Positions 1 to 8,054 of a DNA stretch of 64,000 nucleotides are shown here, piece after piece (the first letter of the stretch is position 1; every line of letters starts with the position of its first letter). Where the stretch lies: the NCBI RefSeq assembly GCF_004345645.1, contig NZ_SLWS01000019.1, forward strand, positions 1-64,000, in the 5' to 3' direction. The translations under genes and the position numbers were made by a program. This DNA comes from Actinocrispum wychmicini. GTDB lineage: Bacteria; Actinomycetota; Actinomycetes; Mycobacteriales; Pseudonocardiaceae. The notes beneath the pieces were generated by a model that had not been told where the DNA came from, ran no database searches, and saw only the letters and a list, made by a program, of their open reading frames with translations.

Positions 1-1
1 G

Positions 2-16
2 CTCGCTGACGCATGA
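2..16. repeat. 15-bp direct repeat, left copy
   Basis: The 15 bases ctcgctgacgcatga occur here and again at 7943-7957 in the same orientation. The two copies bracket the mobilisation segment (serine recombinase, relaxase, CHC2 gene) and the second copy lies just before the hsd operon. They could be the ends of an inserted element, but one or two 15-base matches are expected by chance in 64 kb, so this is weak evidence. Confidence 0.3.
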
Positions 17-68
17 CCTGAGGAATCCCTGCGGCACCAGCCACGAGCAGGGGACAACACGAGGGCCA

Positions 69-1043
69 TCACACTGTCCCCTGTAGTGCAGAGAACCGCA
101 GGACCTCGCAGACGCTGGTCTTGACCCATGCGCCGCGTGCCCGCTGCTTTCCAGGCGGCTCCGGCGGTGGATACTTCACGAGGTCGGCGTTGAGTCGTTC
201 GGCGATGGTGTCGTAGCCGAGTTCGTCATGGTAGCGCCACATCGCGATCTGCGTGACTGTTTCGCCCCGCACACCGTCCGGTTCCAGACGAGACTTGGTG
301 TGGCCTCTCGCGGCCTTCGTCGGGTTGGGGTGCCGGTAGGTCTTTGCCTTGTACCCGTAGGGCGGTTTGCCGATGTTCCAGCCCTCACGCACGTGGGTGC
401 ACAACCCACCCCATGACTGTTCGAGAGTGTTGAGAACTTCGTACTCGGCGACAGACTGGTTGATACGCCGCTGCAACACCCACTGGGCCCGGCTACCCGA
501 GACTCTGATCGGTTCGTTCGCAGCGAACAACGGCACATCCGCACGCTCCAACGCTCGCTCGACTGAGATCCCTTCGAACGTCCGGCGGGCGACACGGGAG
601 ATCGACTCGCAGATCACCGCATCGAACCGGCGTCCGGGACGGGCGGCTTCGGCGAGCAGATCGGAGATGCCGCCGTCGCGAGCGATGGGGATGTCGAACC
701 GCTCGTAGTTCTCCCCTTGGCCGCGCTGGTCCAGTTCCATCCGACCGGACTCGACGTCGTAGAAGACCGCCACGATCATCCAGGACTCCGGCAGGGCGGT
801 GCGGCAGGTGCCCACCTGTCGCATCACCGACTGCCGAGGGTCCTGCTGGTCCTCGGTCGAGCATCGCGCAAGTACTGCTACCCGGATTTCACGACGCAGC
901 AACGCGGCCGACATCCCCAACGGCGACACGTCATAGTCGGACAGCCCAGACGGACCCGACTCTGGTGCCGGTGTGCCGGGTGTCCTGCTCCGTCTGAGCG
1001 CGGGCGGGGGTGGGTTGGTCGGCGAGTCACGAGGGGAGGTCAT
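69..1043 (-). CDS. serine recombinase (resolvase/invertase family), C-terminally broken
   Basis: A 324-residue protein from the ATG at 1043, which has a GGTGGAG ribosome binding site about five bases upstream. The resolvase catalytic domain lies at about residues 50-200: RCSTEDQQDP contains the nucleophilic serine, followed by YDVESG and SISRVARR. The Pfam Recombinase domain follows (GKPPYGYKAK, then the YDTIAERLNAD helix region). Large serine recombinases continue with a zinc ribbon and coiled coil to 450 residues or more, but here the frame stops right after CEVLR, where relatives read RNPKYTGY. In another frame the DNA at about 100 can be read as LHYRG, which suggests a one-base frameshift. 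It may be an integrase or resolvase of the mobilisation segment, now inactive or miscalled at this edge. Confidence 0.75.
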   Translation of the reverse strand: MTSPRDSPTNPPPPALRRSRTPGTPAPESGPSGLSDYDVSPLGMSAALLRREIRVAVLARCSTEDQQDPRQSVMRQVGTCRTALPESWMIVAVFYDVESGRMELDQRGQGENYERFDIPIARDGGISDLLAEAARPGRRFDAVICESISRVARRTFEGISVERALERADVPLFAANEPIRVSGSRAQWVLQRRINQSVAEYEVLNTLEQSWGGLCTHVREGWNIGKPPYGYKAKTYRHPNPTKAARGHTKSRLEPDGVRGETVTQIAMWRYHDELGYDTIAERLNADLVKYPPPEPPGKQRARGAWVKTSVCEVLRFSALQGTV

Positions 1044-1371
1044 CGGCTCCACCATCCTTACTGGAGTCCATGTCGGATTCGACTTGTCGCGCCGCCCAGT
1101 CGAGCAAGTCACGAACGACGGCGGCAAGGTCACCACGTAATCGATCGCCTTCGGCTCCGCCAACTCGGTCGACAAGCCCCCAGTAGCGGCGATCGTTTCC
1201 GCGTCTGTCGCGTTGATCGTACGACCACTCCGGCCTGCCAGGTCTGATTTTCGGCAGGTTCTCCATGTGGTCGTCAGGTGCTGGGCGCGGCGACGGAACA
1301 GGTAAACCTGTTGCGTCGTCGCTGTCCCGGTGCTTGTCCGGGTCATTCGCTGACACGAGGTCGGATCCCAT
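1027..1371 (-). CDS. hypothetical protein upstream of the recombinase
   Basis: A 114-residue hydrophilic protein with many Asp and Arg residues and no motif that I recognise. Its stop overlaps the start of the serine recombinase by 17 bases, which suggests translational coupling. The central stretch (RRYWGLVDRVGGAEGDRLR and the following helix) looks like a real folded segment. It probably belongs to the same mobile element. No function can be assigned. Confidence 0.5.
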   Translation of the reverse strand: MGSDLVSANDPDKHRDSDDATGLPVPSPRPAPDDHMENLPKIRPGRPEWSYDQRDRRGNDRRYWGLVDRVGGAEGDRLRGDLAAVVRDLLDWAARQVESDMDSSKDGGADDLPS

Positions 1372-1573
1372 GGTCCCCCCAGGGCATCATTCCAGGGCCG
1401 ACCAAGACTGTCCTGTGGTCGGCCTGCTGACACTGTCCGAAGGCGTATGCGCCTTCGCCAGCGAGTGTGGGCCGACCGATCACGATCCCCGAGGGGGCTG
1501 GATCCCCAGAACGGTTCGCACGCTGGACCATCGACAGTAGCACCGCGTGAGGCACTGTCGCATGTGTACGCAC
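1343..1573 (-). CDS. small hypothetical ORF between relaxase and recombinase
   Basis: A 76-residue frame that begins 30 bases after the relaxase stop and overlaps the next gene by 29 bases, on the same strand. It has no recognisable motif and its composition is not strongly protein-like. It is listed because it fills an otherwise empty stretch in a compact leftward operon. It could be non-coding. Confidence 0.25.
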   Translation of the reverse strand: MRTHATVPHAVLLSMVQRANRSGDPAPSGIVIGRPTLAGEGAYAFGQCQQADHRTVLVGPGMMPWGDHGIRPRVSE

Positions 1574-1602
1574 ACGATCACCGACCGCATCGGAGAACCG
1601 CG

Positions 1603-4600
1603 TCAGCGGCCGGAGCTTGGGCCGCCCCGGTCGACATCGCGGTGCACATGGGTCTGGACGGAGCGTTGCTGGTAGTCGAAGTCTGCCTGAATTGACTGGT
1701 GCACCTGGCGTTGCAGCGCGGTGAGCCGTTGGTGTTCGATCGCCCCGGTTCGCAGCTGGTGTTCCAGGGTGGCCTGGGCTTCAGGCATGACGGCGCGAAG
1801 CTGTTGTTCGGCAAGGAGTTCGTCGCGCCGCACGCCGGCGTCTACCGCGGCCGTGTCGCTGCTGGTGATGTGGTCGCGCAGCTGGTTCAGCTCGTCCTGA
1901 TCGGCCTGATGGGCGCGTTGCCAGTCCTGCCCATAGCTGGCTTCAGCGCGCTCGGCCCGCTCACGGGCCTGTCGCCACGCCGTGGGACCGCCGAGTTGTT
2001 GCTGAAGTTCCGCGGCGTGGCGGGCCAGCTCGGCCGCCTCGGCCCGAGCTTGCTCGGCCAGGGCTTTCTCGGCTGCGGCCTCGGCCTGCAACTGCTCCCG
2101 CCGGCCCGACTGCCACCAGCGGGTGCGTTCGGCATCGCGTTCCTTGTCGAAGGCTCGTACTGCCGCATCACCAGCGGCGTCCCGGGCGGCGTACCAGCGA
2201 TGCTCAATCGCTTGGAGCGTGCCCTGGCGTTCAGCGTTGACCCGCAGACGGTGCACCTCGGCCTCCAACTGGGTGATGCCAGGACCGTGGCCAGCAGTTA
2301 CCGCCGGCTCTCGCTCGGCCAGTTGCTGGCGAGCGTCTTCGGCGGCGGCAAGGTGCTCGGCGTGCCGCCGGTCGGCCCGCCGAATCGCAAGGGACAGTTC
2401 GGCATCGGTGAGCCGACTGTGCGACCGGGCTTGCCACTGCGCGGTCAGCCGCAGCCGCTCCTGGTGTTGGTGGGTCTGCTGCTCCCGGTACTGCTGCAGG
2501 CTCTGCAGGGCGTTCTGGTGGGATTCCGCGCGCAACACGGCAACCCGCTCCGGGCCAAGTTGCGTGATCAGTTCCTGCCGCTCTGTCTCGGCCGTGCGGG
2601 CGGCGTCCAGGTCGCCCGCACGGCGCGCCGCGACCGATCGCGCGACCAGCTCGCGCCACTGATGCCGCTGCTCTTCGGTGACCGTTACAGATGCCAACGC
2701 TGGCTGCAGTTCCGGCTCTGGCGGCCGTTGTGGTTGCGGCGTGGCTGGCAGATGACCCACGGGCGCCTGGGTTGGTGCCGGTGGCGCGGCTTGAGCCATC
2801 GGATCGGTATCGTCCGCGAGTCCAGCGGGATCAACTGGGGCCTGTCCGAGGTCGACCAGCACCGGGCGATCGTTCGCGGTGCTGGCGGTCGCGGCAGCGC
2901 GTTCGGCCAAGGCGGCGATGACCCGATCGGTCAGCTCCTGCTGGTTACGAGGCGACCCATAGAGCAGGTCCTCCCGTTCGCCCTCCAGCTCCGCGCGGGC
3001 GCCGAACAGCATGACCTGGCCTTTGTCGCGGGACAGGCTTACGTACAGGCCGGGGTTGTCCAGGCCCGGCGCGTAGACCAGGACGCTGCCGTGATTACGG
3101 GTGCCGTCCGGCCGCACCCATTCCCCACCCACGGTGAGTCCTTCGGCCTTGTGCGCGGTCAACGCGTACCCCAACTCCAGCCCGCCGCCAGCGATGTAGC
3201 CAGGCGAGAGCACCGCCGTGGACAGTTCCGCACCGGGTTCGGCGGCCGGGTCACGCCACGCCACCTCGACCCCCGTGGCGGTGACGGCGGTGACCACGCC
3301 GCGATACCCGTTCAGCACGGCGTCCCCCTCGACGGCCTGCTGGTGGCGGTCGTTGCGCCGGAGCAACACCAAATCACCTACGTGGAATCGGATGTCTCGG
3401 CCACCGGGCAGGCGGAACGTGGCACCCGGGCCGAGTTCTCCTTGTGCCAGGCGGACGGCTTGGGTGGCCTCGTTGATCCGGGCCACCTGCTCATTGGTCG
3501 CGGCCAGCATGAGCAGTCCGGCGGTGTGGGTGTGCGGGTCCGGGGCACCGGCCCGCAGCCGCAGCCAGGTCGACACCATCGCCGCGACGGCGTCATCGAC
3601 GGTCTCGCTCGCCACCACCCCACCCAACCGCGCCCATGTATGCAACGCCTCGGCGTGCCGGCCATCCCGAAACGCAGTGAGCGCGGCGCGTTCGTCGGCG
3701 TTTCGCTGCCGCCGGTTCTCCGTCAACCGCGGCCCACCCACCAGTGAGTGCAGGTAGCCGAACATCGACCCGACCCCGACCCCACGCAACTGCCGCGGGT
3801 CACCGACCTCCACGATCTTCGTACCGGCCTGCGCAGCGGCGGTGTACAGCCGGGCCCGATCCCGATCGCCCGTGAGGTTCGCCTCGTCGAGCACCAACAC
3901 GTCGACACCGGCCAAACCGTCCCGGTGGTCGATCCGCCACAACCACTGCGCCACCGTCCGCGACGCGATCCCCGACTCCGCGGCCAAGTTCTGCGCAGCC
4001 ACCGCCGCGGTAGCCGCCCCGGCCACCCGGTAGCCAGCGGCTTCCCACGCGACACGGGCAGCCCGCATCAGCGTGGTCTTCCCGGTTCCGGGCGGTCCCT
4101 CGACGGCCTCCACCGCGCGCCCGTTGCTGACCACCCGGTACAGCACCGAACGTTGCTCGCCCGACAAGGGAAAGCCTTGCGCTGCCTCGACAACGGACAC
4201 GGCCAAGTCCACAGTGGCGGACGGCACCCGCACACGGTCGGGCGCATCGACTGCGGCCGGGTCCGCCGCGGCCGCGGTGGCGGCCAGGATGGTGTGCTCG
4301 GCGGCGGTCACGTCCTGGGTGGTGTAGAGCTGACCGCCGGTCATCTGGTGCGCCCCGGCGAGCTGGGTTCGGGCTCCCGGCCCGGCCTCCACGTGCTCGA
4401 CGCCAGCAGTCGGCAGCGCCACGAACGCGGGGTGCGCCAACGCCATGTCGGCCAACCGCTCCACATCTTCGATCGCCGCACCGTACGGCAGAGCGTCGGC
4501 CACGGCGGCGATAGAGTCCAGATGGGAGAAGCGGCGAGCGTGCGCGGTCAACCCATGTTCAGGGTCGGTCAACGTCGCCATGATCTCGTCCAAGCCGATA

Positions 4601-6033
4601 CCGAACCGCGCCTCGATCGTGGCGTTCAACTCAGCCGGCGCCGTCGTGGTGCCGGTGCGGTAGGCGGCCAGCACCTGGTCCATCAGCGCGTCCGGGTCCA
4701 GGCCGCCCTGGATGGCGTCGGTGCGCCACAGCCCGCGCAACGTCGCGTCGCTCGCGGCCGTGGTCTCCGACTTCGCCGACCGGGAAGCCCGGGTCAGCAG
4801 CCGGGCCTGAGCGGCAGACACGTCCGTGGTGCTGTAGCCCAGCCGCTCCAGCACCGCGGAGACCTGTTGGCCGCGTTTGGAGAAGTACACGATCGCCGCG
4901 TCCGGGATCTGCTCGACCTCCCACACTCCGGTCCGGGCCGAGCGAGTGAATGTGATGCCGAACTCGCTGTGCAGGAACGACCGCACCTGCGCCTGAGTCA
5001 CCCTGTCGATCGCCGGGGCGTGCCGCATCAAATCCCGGCCCCCGGCCGCGACGGTCAGCCAGGTGCCGTCCGCGGCCTTGGCCAGGTTGCCGATGGTGAT
5101 GTGCACGTGCCAGTGCGGATCCCCCACCTGCGCGTCGCCGACCGGGCGGGCGGCGCGATGGGTCATCACCCACCCCGAGAACCCGGAGGTCTGCTCGCGG
5201 CGGGCGGTGTGGCCGTCGCCGTGCTTGCCGCGTCGCACGTAGGAGGTGCGTTCTTCTACCCAGCCGAAGGTGCGCTCGATCGCCTCCGTGTACCCGGCCT
5301 CCACCCGATCGATCAACTCGTCCGGCAGGAACGCCAGCAACAGGCTCGCCGACTTCGGCAGCGTGATCCCGATGTCGAACCCCACGATCCCCACCGGCAC
5401 CCGACGCGGCACCAACTCCACCGTCGGCGAACCAGCCGCGTCCAGCACGGGCGTGCCGTCCTCGCCGAGAACCACCTTGGGCTCGAACAGATTGCTGTAG
5501 ACCTGGATCAGGTCCACCTCCGGCCACACCCGCTCGGCCTCCACCTCGGCCGCTTCGGCCAGGCCGAGCGCGTGATCCACCCGCAGCAGGGCGGCATCTC
5601 CGCGCCGCGCCACCGCCCGCACTGCCGTGTTCCACGCCGAGCGCTGCTTGGGAATTACGAACAGCTCGGCCGGGTCCGCCACGCCGCGCTCGACCGCGAC
5701 CGCCTGTACAGCGGCCACCAGCGGCCCTAACGACACCTTCGCGTCCGGCGGCACCGCCAGCTTCGGCGTCACCAACTGCTCGCCGGTACCCGGATGCCGA
5801 CCGGCCATCAACGCGCGGGCCAAGTCATGCTGCTCGGTGGTCAACTCCGCACCGGCCGTCAGCTCAGCCAGATCGAACTCGGCCAAGCCCTCGCCGATCC
5901 ACCGCAGCGGCCGTTCCCGACCATCCGCGTGATAGTCGAACTGGACATCCGACTCGCACTTGTGCTGAGTCCGACCCAGCCGGTAGTCGATCTGTGCGGC
6001 AGATCCCCCATAAATCGGCGTCACATACGCCAT
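1603..6033 (-). CDS. MobF-type relaxase with TraI/TrwC-like helicase
   Basis: A 1476-residue conjugative relaxase that would nick DNA at an origin of transfer and unwind it. The N-terminus has tyrosines at residues 3, 8 and 17, one of which should be catalytic. The histidine cluster HWHVH, near residue 305, matches the metal-binding three-histidine site of TrwC relaxases. A superfamily 1 helicase follows: Walker A GPPGTGKTT near residue 643, Walker B VLVLDEAN near 710, and motif VI GYALTAHKAEG near 970. The C-terminal 340 residues are a long Gln/Glu/Arg/Ala-rich coiled coil. The gene reads left from a non-coding region with three inverted repeats. It appears intact and is the strongest evidence for a conjugative or mobilisable element. 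Confidence 0.92.
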   Translation of the reverse strand: MAYVTPIYGGSAAQIDYRLGRTQHKCESDVQFDYHADGRERPLRWIGEGLAEFDLAELTAGAELTTEQHDLARALMAGRHPGTGEQLVTPKLAVPPDAKVSLGPLVAAVQAVAVERGVADPAELFVIPKQRSAWNTAVRAVARRGDAALLRVDHALGLAEAAEVEAERVWPEVDLIQVYSNLFEPKVVLGEDGTPVLDAAGSPTVELVPRRVPVGIVGFDIGITLPKSASLLLAFLPDELIDRVEAGYTEAIERTFGWVEERTSYVRRGKHGDGHTARREQTSGFSGWVMTHRAARPVGDAQVGDPHWHVHITIGNLAKAADGTWLTVAAGGRDLMRHAPAIDRVTQAQVRSFLHSEFGITFTRSARTGVWEVEQIPDAAIVYFSKRGQQVSAVLERLGYSTTDVSAAQARLLTRASRSAKSETTAASDATLRGLWRTDAIQGGLDPDALMDQVLAAYRTGTTTAPAELNATIEARFGIGLDEIMATLTDPEHGLTAHARRFSHLDSIAAVADALPYGAAIEDVERLADMALAHPAFVALPTAGVEHVEAGPGARTQLAGAHQMTGGQLYTTQDVTAAEHTILAATAAAADPAAVDAPDRVRVPSATVDLAVSVVEAAQGFPLSGEQRSVLYRVVSNGRAVEAVEGPPGTGKTTLMRAARVAWEAAGYRVAGAATAAVAAQNLAAESGIASRTVAQWLWRIDHRDGLAGVDVLVLDEANLTGDRDRARLYTAAAQAGTKIVEVGDPRQLRGVGVGSMFGYLHSLVGGPRLTENRRQRNADERAALTAFRDGRHAEALHTWARLGGVVASETVDDAVAAMVSTWLRLRAGAPDPHTHTAGLLMLAATNEQVARINEATQAVRLAQGELGPGATFRLPGGRDIRFHVGDLVLLRRNDRHQQAVEGDAVLNGYRGVVTAVTATGVEVAWRDPAAEPGAELSTAVLSPGYIAGGGLELGYALTAHKAEGLTVGGEWVRPDGTRNHGSVLVYAPGLDNPGLYVSLSRDKGQVMLFGARAELEGEREDLLYGSPRNQQELTDRVIAALAERAAATASTANDRPVLVDLGQAPVDPAGLADDTDPMAQAAPPAPTQAPVGHLPATPQPQRPPEPELQPALASVTVTEEQRHQWRELVARSVAARRAGDLDAARTAETERQELITQLGPERVAVLRAESHQNALQSLQQYREQQTHQHQERLRLTAQWQARSHSRLTDAELSLAIRRADRRHAEHLAAAEDARQQLAEREPAVTAGHGPGITQLEAEVHRLRVNAERQGTLQAIEHRWYAARDAAGDAAVRAFDKERDAERTRWWQSGRREQLQAEAAAEKALAEQARAEAAELARHAAELQQQLGGPTAWRQARERAERAEASYGQDWQRAHQADQDELNQLRDHITSSDTAAVDAGVRRDELLAEQQLRAVMPEAQATLEHQLRTGAIEHQRLTALQRQVHQSIQADFDYQQRSVQTHVHRDVDRGGPSSGR

Positions 6034-6053
6034 GGCGCGTCCCCCGAACGCGC

Positions 6054-6068
6054 GGAACGCTCCGTTCC
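6054..6068. repeat. inverted repeat ggaacg-ctc-cgttcc
   Basis: Perfect 6-base arms with a 3-base loop, 21 bases upstream of the relaxase start. It could be an operator for relaxase autoregulation or part of an origin of transfer. Confidence 0.45.
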
Positions 6069-6094
6069 CCGTCCCCCGACGAAGATCAACAACG

Positions 6095-6114
6095 GGTATC
6101 CCGCTAGGGATACC
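6095..6114. repeat. inverted repeat ggtatccc-gcta-gggatacc
   Basis: Perfect 8-base arms with a 4-base loop, 62 bases upstream of the relaxase start. There is no U-run, so a terminator is unlikely; an operator or an origin-of-transfer hairpin is more likely. Confidence 0.5.
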
Positions 6115-6188
6115 TTACCGGTGCGCCTTTGATTGTGGTGAGAATTCTGAGACTTTCTTGCTGTAAACCTGATGGGTTTTCTTTGTCT

Positions 6189-6216
6189 TAGGTTCGAATC
6201 GGGGGATTCGAACCTA
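6189..6216. repeat. 12-base perfect inverted repeat with GGGG loop
   Basis: Arms taggttcgaatc and gattcgaaccta are perfect complements around a gggg loop. Each arm contains GGTTCGAATC, the sequence of a tRNA T-arm, but no acceptor or anticodon stem is present, so it is not a tRNA. It may be a tRNA-derived attachment relic, a regulatory hairpin, or the nic-region hairpin of an origin of transfer. Confidence 0.55.
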
Positions 6217-6340
6217 GTGTGTTTTATGGAATGCGATGCTGTCTACTGGGCTGGTTCAAGTCGGTCGCGGTGTCGCGCTCACGCCACAAGGCCGGCAACA
6301 TCGTCTGGACCGGCAACCTCGAACCGTGGCTGGGGGTCGT

Positions 6341-7186
6341 ATGCGTTCCATCCCTGAGAAGACACTGGAGCACTGGACAAGCATCTATCTGTCAAACCGG
6401 TTTCCCAACGGCGCGTTGTGGTGGCCCGCATCGGGTGAGGACGTCCTGACTGAACTACCTCGGCTGGCTGCGTCCGGGCCAGGCAAGACGCTCGCGCTGG
6501 AGTTGAAGACGACCGAGGCGAACGGCGCCGATCACGTGCTGGACATCGACACGTTTCAACTGGCCCGGTATCTCACCCCACCGGTTGGGCCGCCGTTGCC
6601 GGCCTACTATGTGTTCCCGACCCCGCACTGGACCGGGCCGCTGACATCCCGGTCCGGCACAGCCCCGACCGCTCCGACAGGAACGGCGGCAGCACCGCCA
6701 GAATGGTGGCGACGGCGCGTGGGGCCGCCATGGTTTGGCGACTGGCTCTACGTGATGTCGGCGCGATCCCTGGCCGCCGCGCTGCCGCCCACCTGGAATA
6801 TGCCGCACCGAAGAAGGGCGAGGCTGTTCACCCTGAACGGCTCCCACATGGTCGGCAAGGTGCCGGCCTGGGCCAGCCTGTTCGGCCGGACGCTGACCAA
6901 CCGGCCGATGGCGTGGACTCGATTTTGGAAGGTCGTGACTCGATGCGGACCGGACGACGGTGTCCGGTGGCGCACACTCGCTGGCGAGAACAACCGACCC
7001 AACCGGGTTCTGGTGCTCGACAACGACGAGAAGCGCGAGTGGTCGCTCGGCGAGTTGCTCGATCAACCCTGGCGTGAACTCCAACCGGGACGCCCCGGCG
7101 ACGCGGACACTGTGGTGGACGAGGGTATCGACATCGGCGGCAATGAGCGCCTACTGCTGCACCTCCCCGAATCCGTACTGACCTGA
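6341..7186 (+). CDS. hypothetical protein, possible PD-(D/E)XK fold
   Basis: A 281-residue protein. I chose the ATG at 6341, which follows a G-rich possible ribosome binding site; the frame stays open upstream to 6236. Near residue 50 it reads LALELKTTEA, followed by HVLDIDTFQLARYL. The E-x-K with a nearby Asp and Gln resembles the active-site strands of PD-(D/E)XK nucleases, but this is only a motif resemblance. The middle is rich in Trp, Pro and Arg. It is read away from the relaxase and sits beside a zinc-finger remnant. I do not recognise the family. Confidence 0.6.
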   Translation: MRSIPEKTLEHWTSIYLSNRFPNGALWWPASGEDVLTELPRLAASGPGKTLALELKTTEANGADHVLDIDTFQLARYLTPPVGPPLPAYYVFPTPHWTGPLTSRSGTAPTAPTGTAAAPPEWWRRRVGPPWFGDWLYVMSARSLAAALPPTWNMPHRRRARLFTLNGSHMVGKVPAWASLFGRTLTNRPMAWTRFWKVVTRCGPDDGVRWRTLAGENNRPNRVLVLDNDEKREWSLGELLDQPWRELQPGRPGDADTVVDEGIDIGGNERLLLHLPESVLT

Positions 7187-7247
7187 ACATGCCGGAACCG
7201 CGACGCACTCCACGGCGACCGTCGGTGCCGAGCGATAACGTGCGACG

Positions 7248-7486
7248 GTGCCCGACTCGACCGTGCCTGGCCCGCAGCGACCAGACCCTGGCACCATTTA
7301 CCGACGTCGTCGCCGCCACACCGAGCTGCGTCCTCTGGGCGACCATGACCTGCGCGGTCTATGCCCGTTCTGCGGCTCCACCGCGTTTCGGGTACGACCC
7401 GCCTTCGACACCTTCCACTGTTTCAGCTGCGGCGAGCCGGCAACGTCCACGCCTTTGTCGTCAAGATCGACAACCGCGAACCGTGA
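7248..7486 (+). pseudogene. CHC2-type zinc-finger (DnaG-like) small protein, frameshifted
   Basis: The frame from GTG 7248 encodes CPFC at residues 39-42 and FHCFSCGE at 57-63, the zinc ribbon typical of DnaG-type CHC2 domains. Such small CHC2 proteins are common in actinobacterial mobile elements. After residue 64 the open frame becomes low-quality and runs to 7622. If one G is restored at about 7440, the reading continues as GNVHAFVV and ends at the TGA at 7484-7486, which matches the usual GD-V-FV continuation of the domain and gives a natural protein of about 79 residues. The gene is therefore broken by a single-base deletion, or the sequence has a homopolymer error. Confidence 0.6.
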
Positions 7487-7501
7487 CACGGGTCCGCCGC
7501 C

Positions 7502-7845
7502 GTGGCGGCGACACCAAGGTCAGCCGGATCGGGTTCCCACTGGCACACGGTTTCAGCGGGGTATCCGAGCCTGGCGCCGTGGCCGTTCCCAACACCCGCC
7601 CCACCTGGTCTGGACGAGATGACATGGTGGGAACATTGGGAGACCTCCGACGACAAGGCCGAGACCGCGCGAAGCTGGGCCACAGTAGGGCCGCCCAAGA
7701 ACCCCAGGCGCAGGTACAGGCGTCGCTCGTGGTGTGGCACCAACTGCGCGCGATCGGCGACCACCAGGAACCGTTGGCTCGCCGCCGGTACTACCGCAGC
7801 GTTCTCACTCAGAGTGACAGTGCCCTGTCGGTGGCCTGCTTCTGA
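7502..7845 (+). pseudogene. possible frameshifted small gene
   Basis: From GTG 7502 the frame reads a natural-looking segment (MTWWEHWETSDDKAET) up to about 7700. Beyond a run of C at 7702-7705, the natural reading appears to continue in another frame (VVWHQLRAIGDHQEPLARR) to the stop at 7845. One missing C would join the two halves into a protein of about 115 residues. No family is recognised. This may be decay, a sequencing error, or coincidence. Confidence 0.3.
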
Positions 7846-7942
7846 ATGGCTCGCCGTCGGCATGGCAAGGCCGATCTGTCCATGACCGGCGCTATCGTTG
7901 GGGCATTCAAGTCGAGCGTTACCCTGCGTGACAAAGATGCTA

Positions 7943-7957
7943 CTCGCTGACGCATGA
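7943..7957. repeat. 15-bp direct repeat, right copy
   Basis: Second copy of the repeat at 2-16, about 100 bases upstream of hsdM. If the repeats mark an insertion, the mobilisation segment would be about 7.9 kb. Confidence 0.3.
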
Positions 7958-8054
7958 AGGATGGGCACCGAAGTATGGACAGGTCACACGCGCACCTCAC
8001 CGCGGGTTCGCGGTTGGGTTCGGTTCTCACGGTCCGTGAGGGGGTGGCGTGGTA

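Larger units (their letters stand above)
6034..6340. other. non-coding region between divergent genes, candidate oriT and promoters
   Basis: About 300 bases separate the relaxase (leftward) from the next gene (rightward). It contains three inverted repeats, each listed below, and an AT-richer central part (about 6125-6225). MobF systems often place the nic site and its hairpins beside the relaxase gene, so an origin of transfer here is a reasonable inference. No nic consensus could be identified by eye. Confidence 0.4.

Noticed and set aside
1699-5730. Very long open frames on the plus strand opposite the relaxase
   Set aside because: They are antisense shadows caused by high GC. Their composition is not protein-like and the minus frame carries clear relaxase and helicase motifs.
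6189-6216. A tRNA gene
   Set aside because: Only a T-arm-like palindrome is present. No acceptor, D-arm or anticodon stem can be drawn around it.
7423-7968. A 181-residue minus-strand frame over the broken element genes
   Set aside because: The plus strand carries the CHC2 zinc-finger motif; the minus frame shows no domain and no ribosome site.
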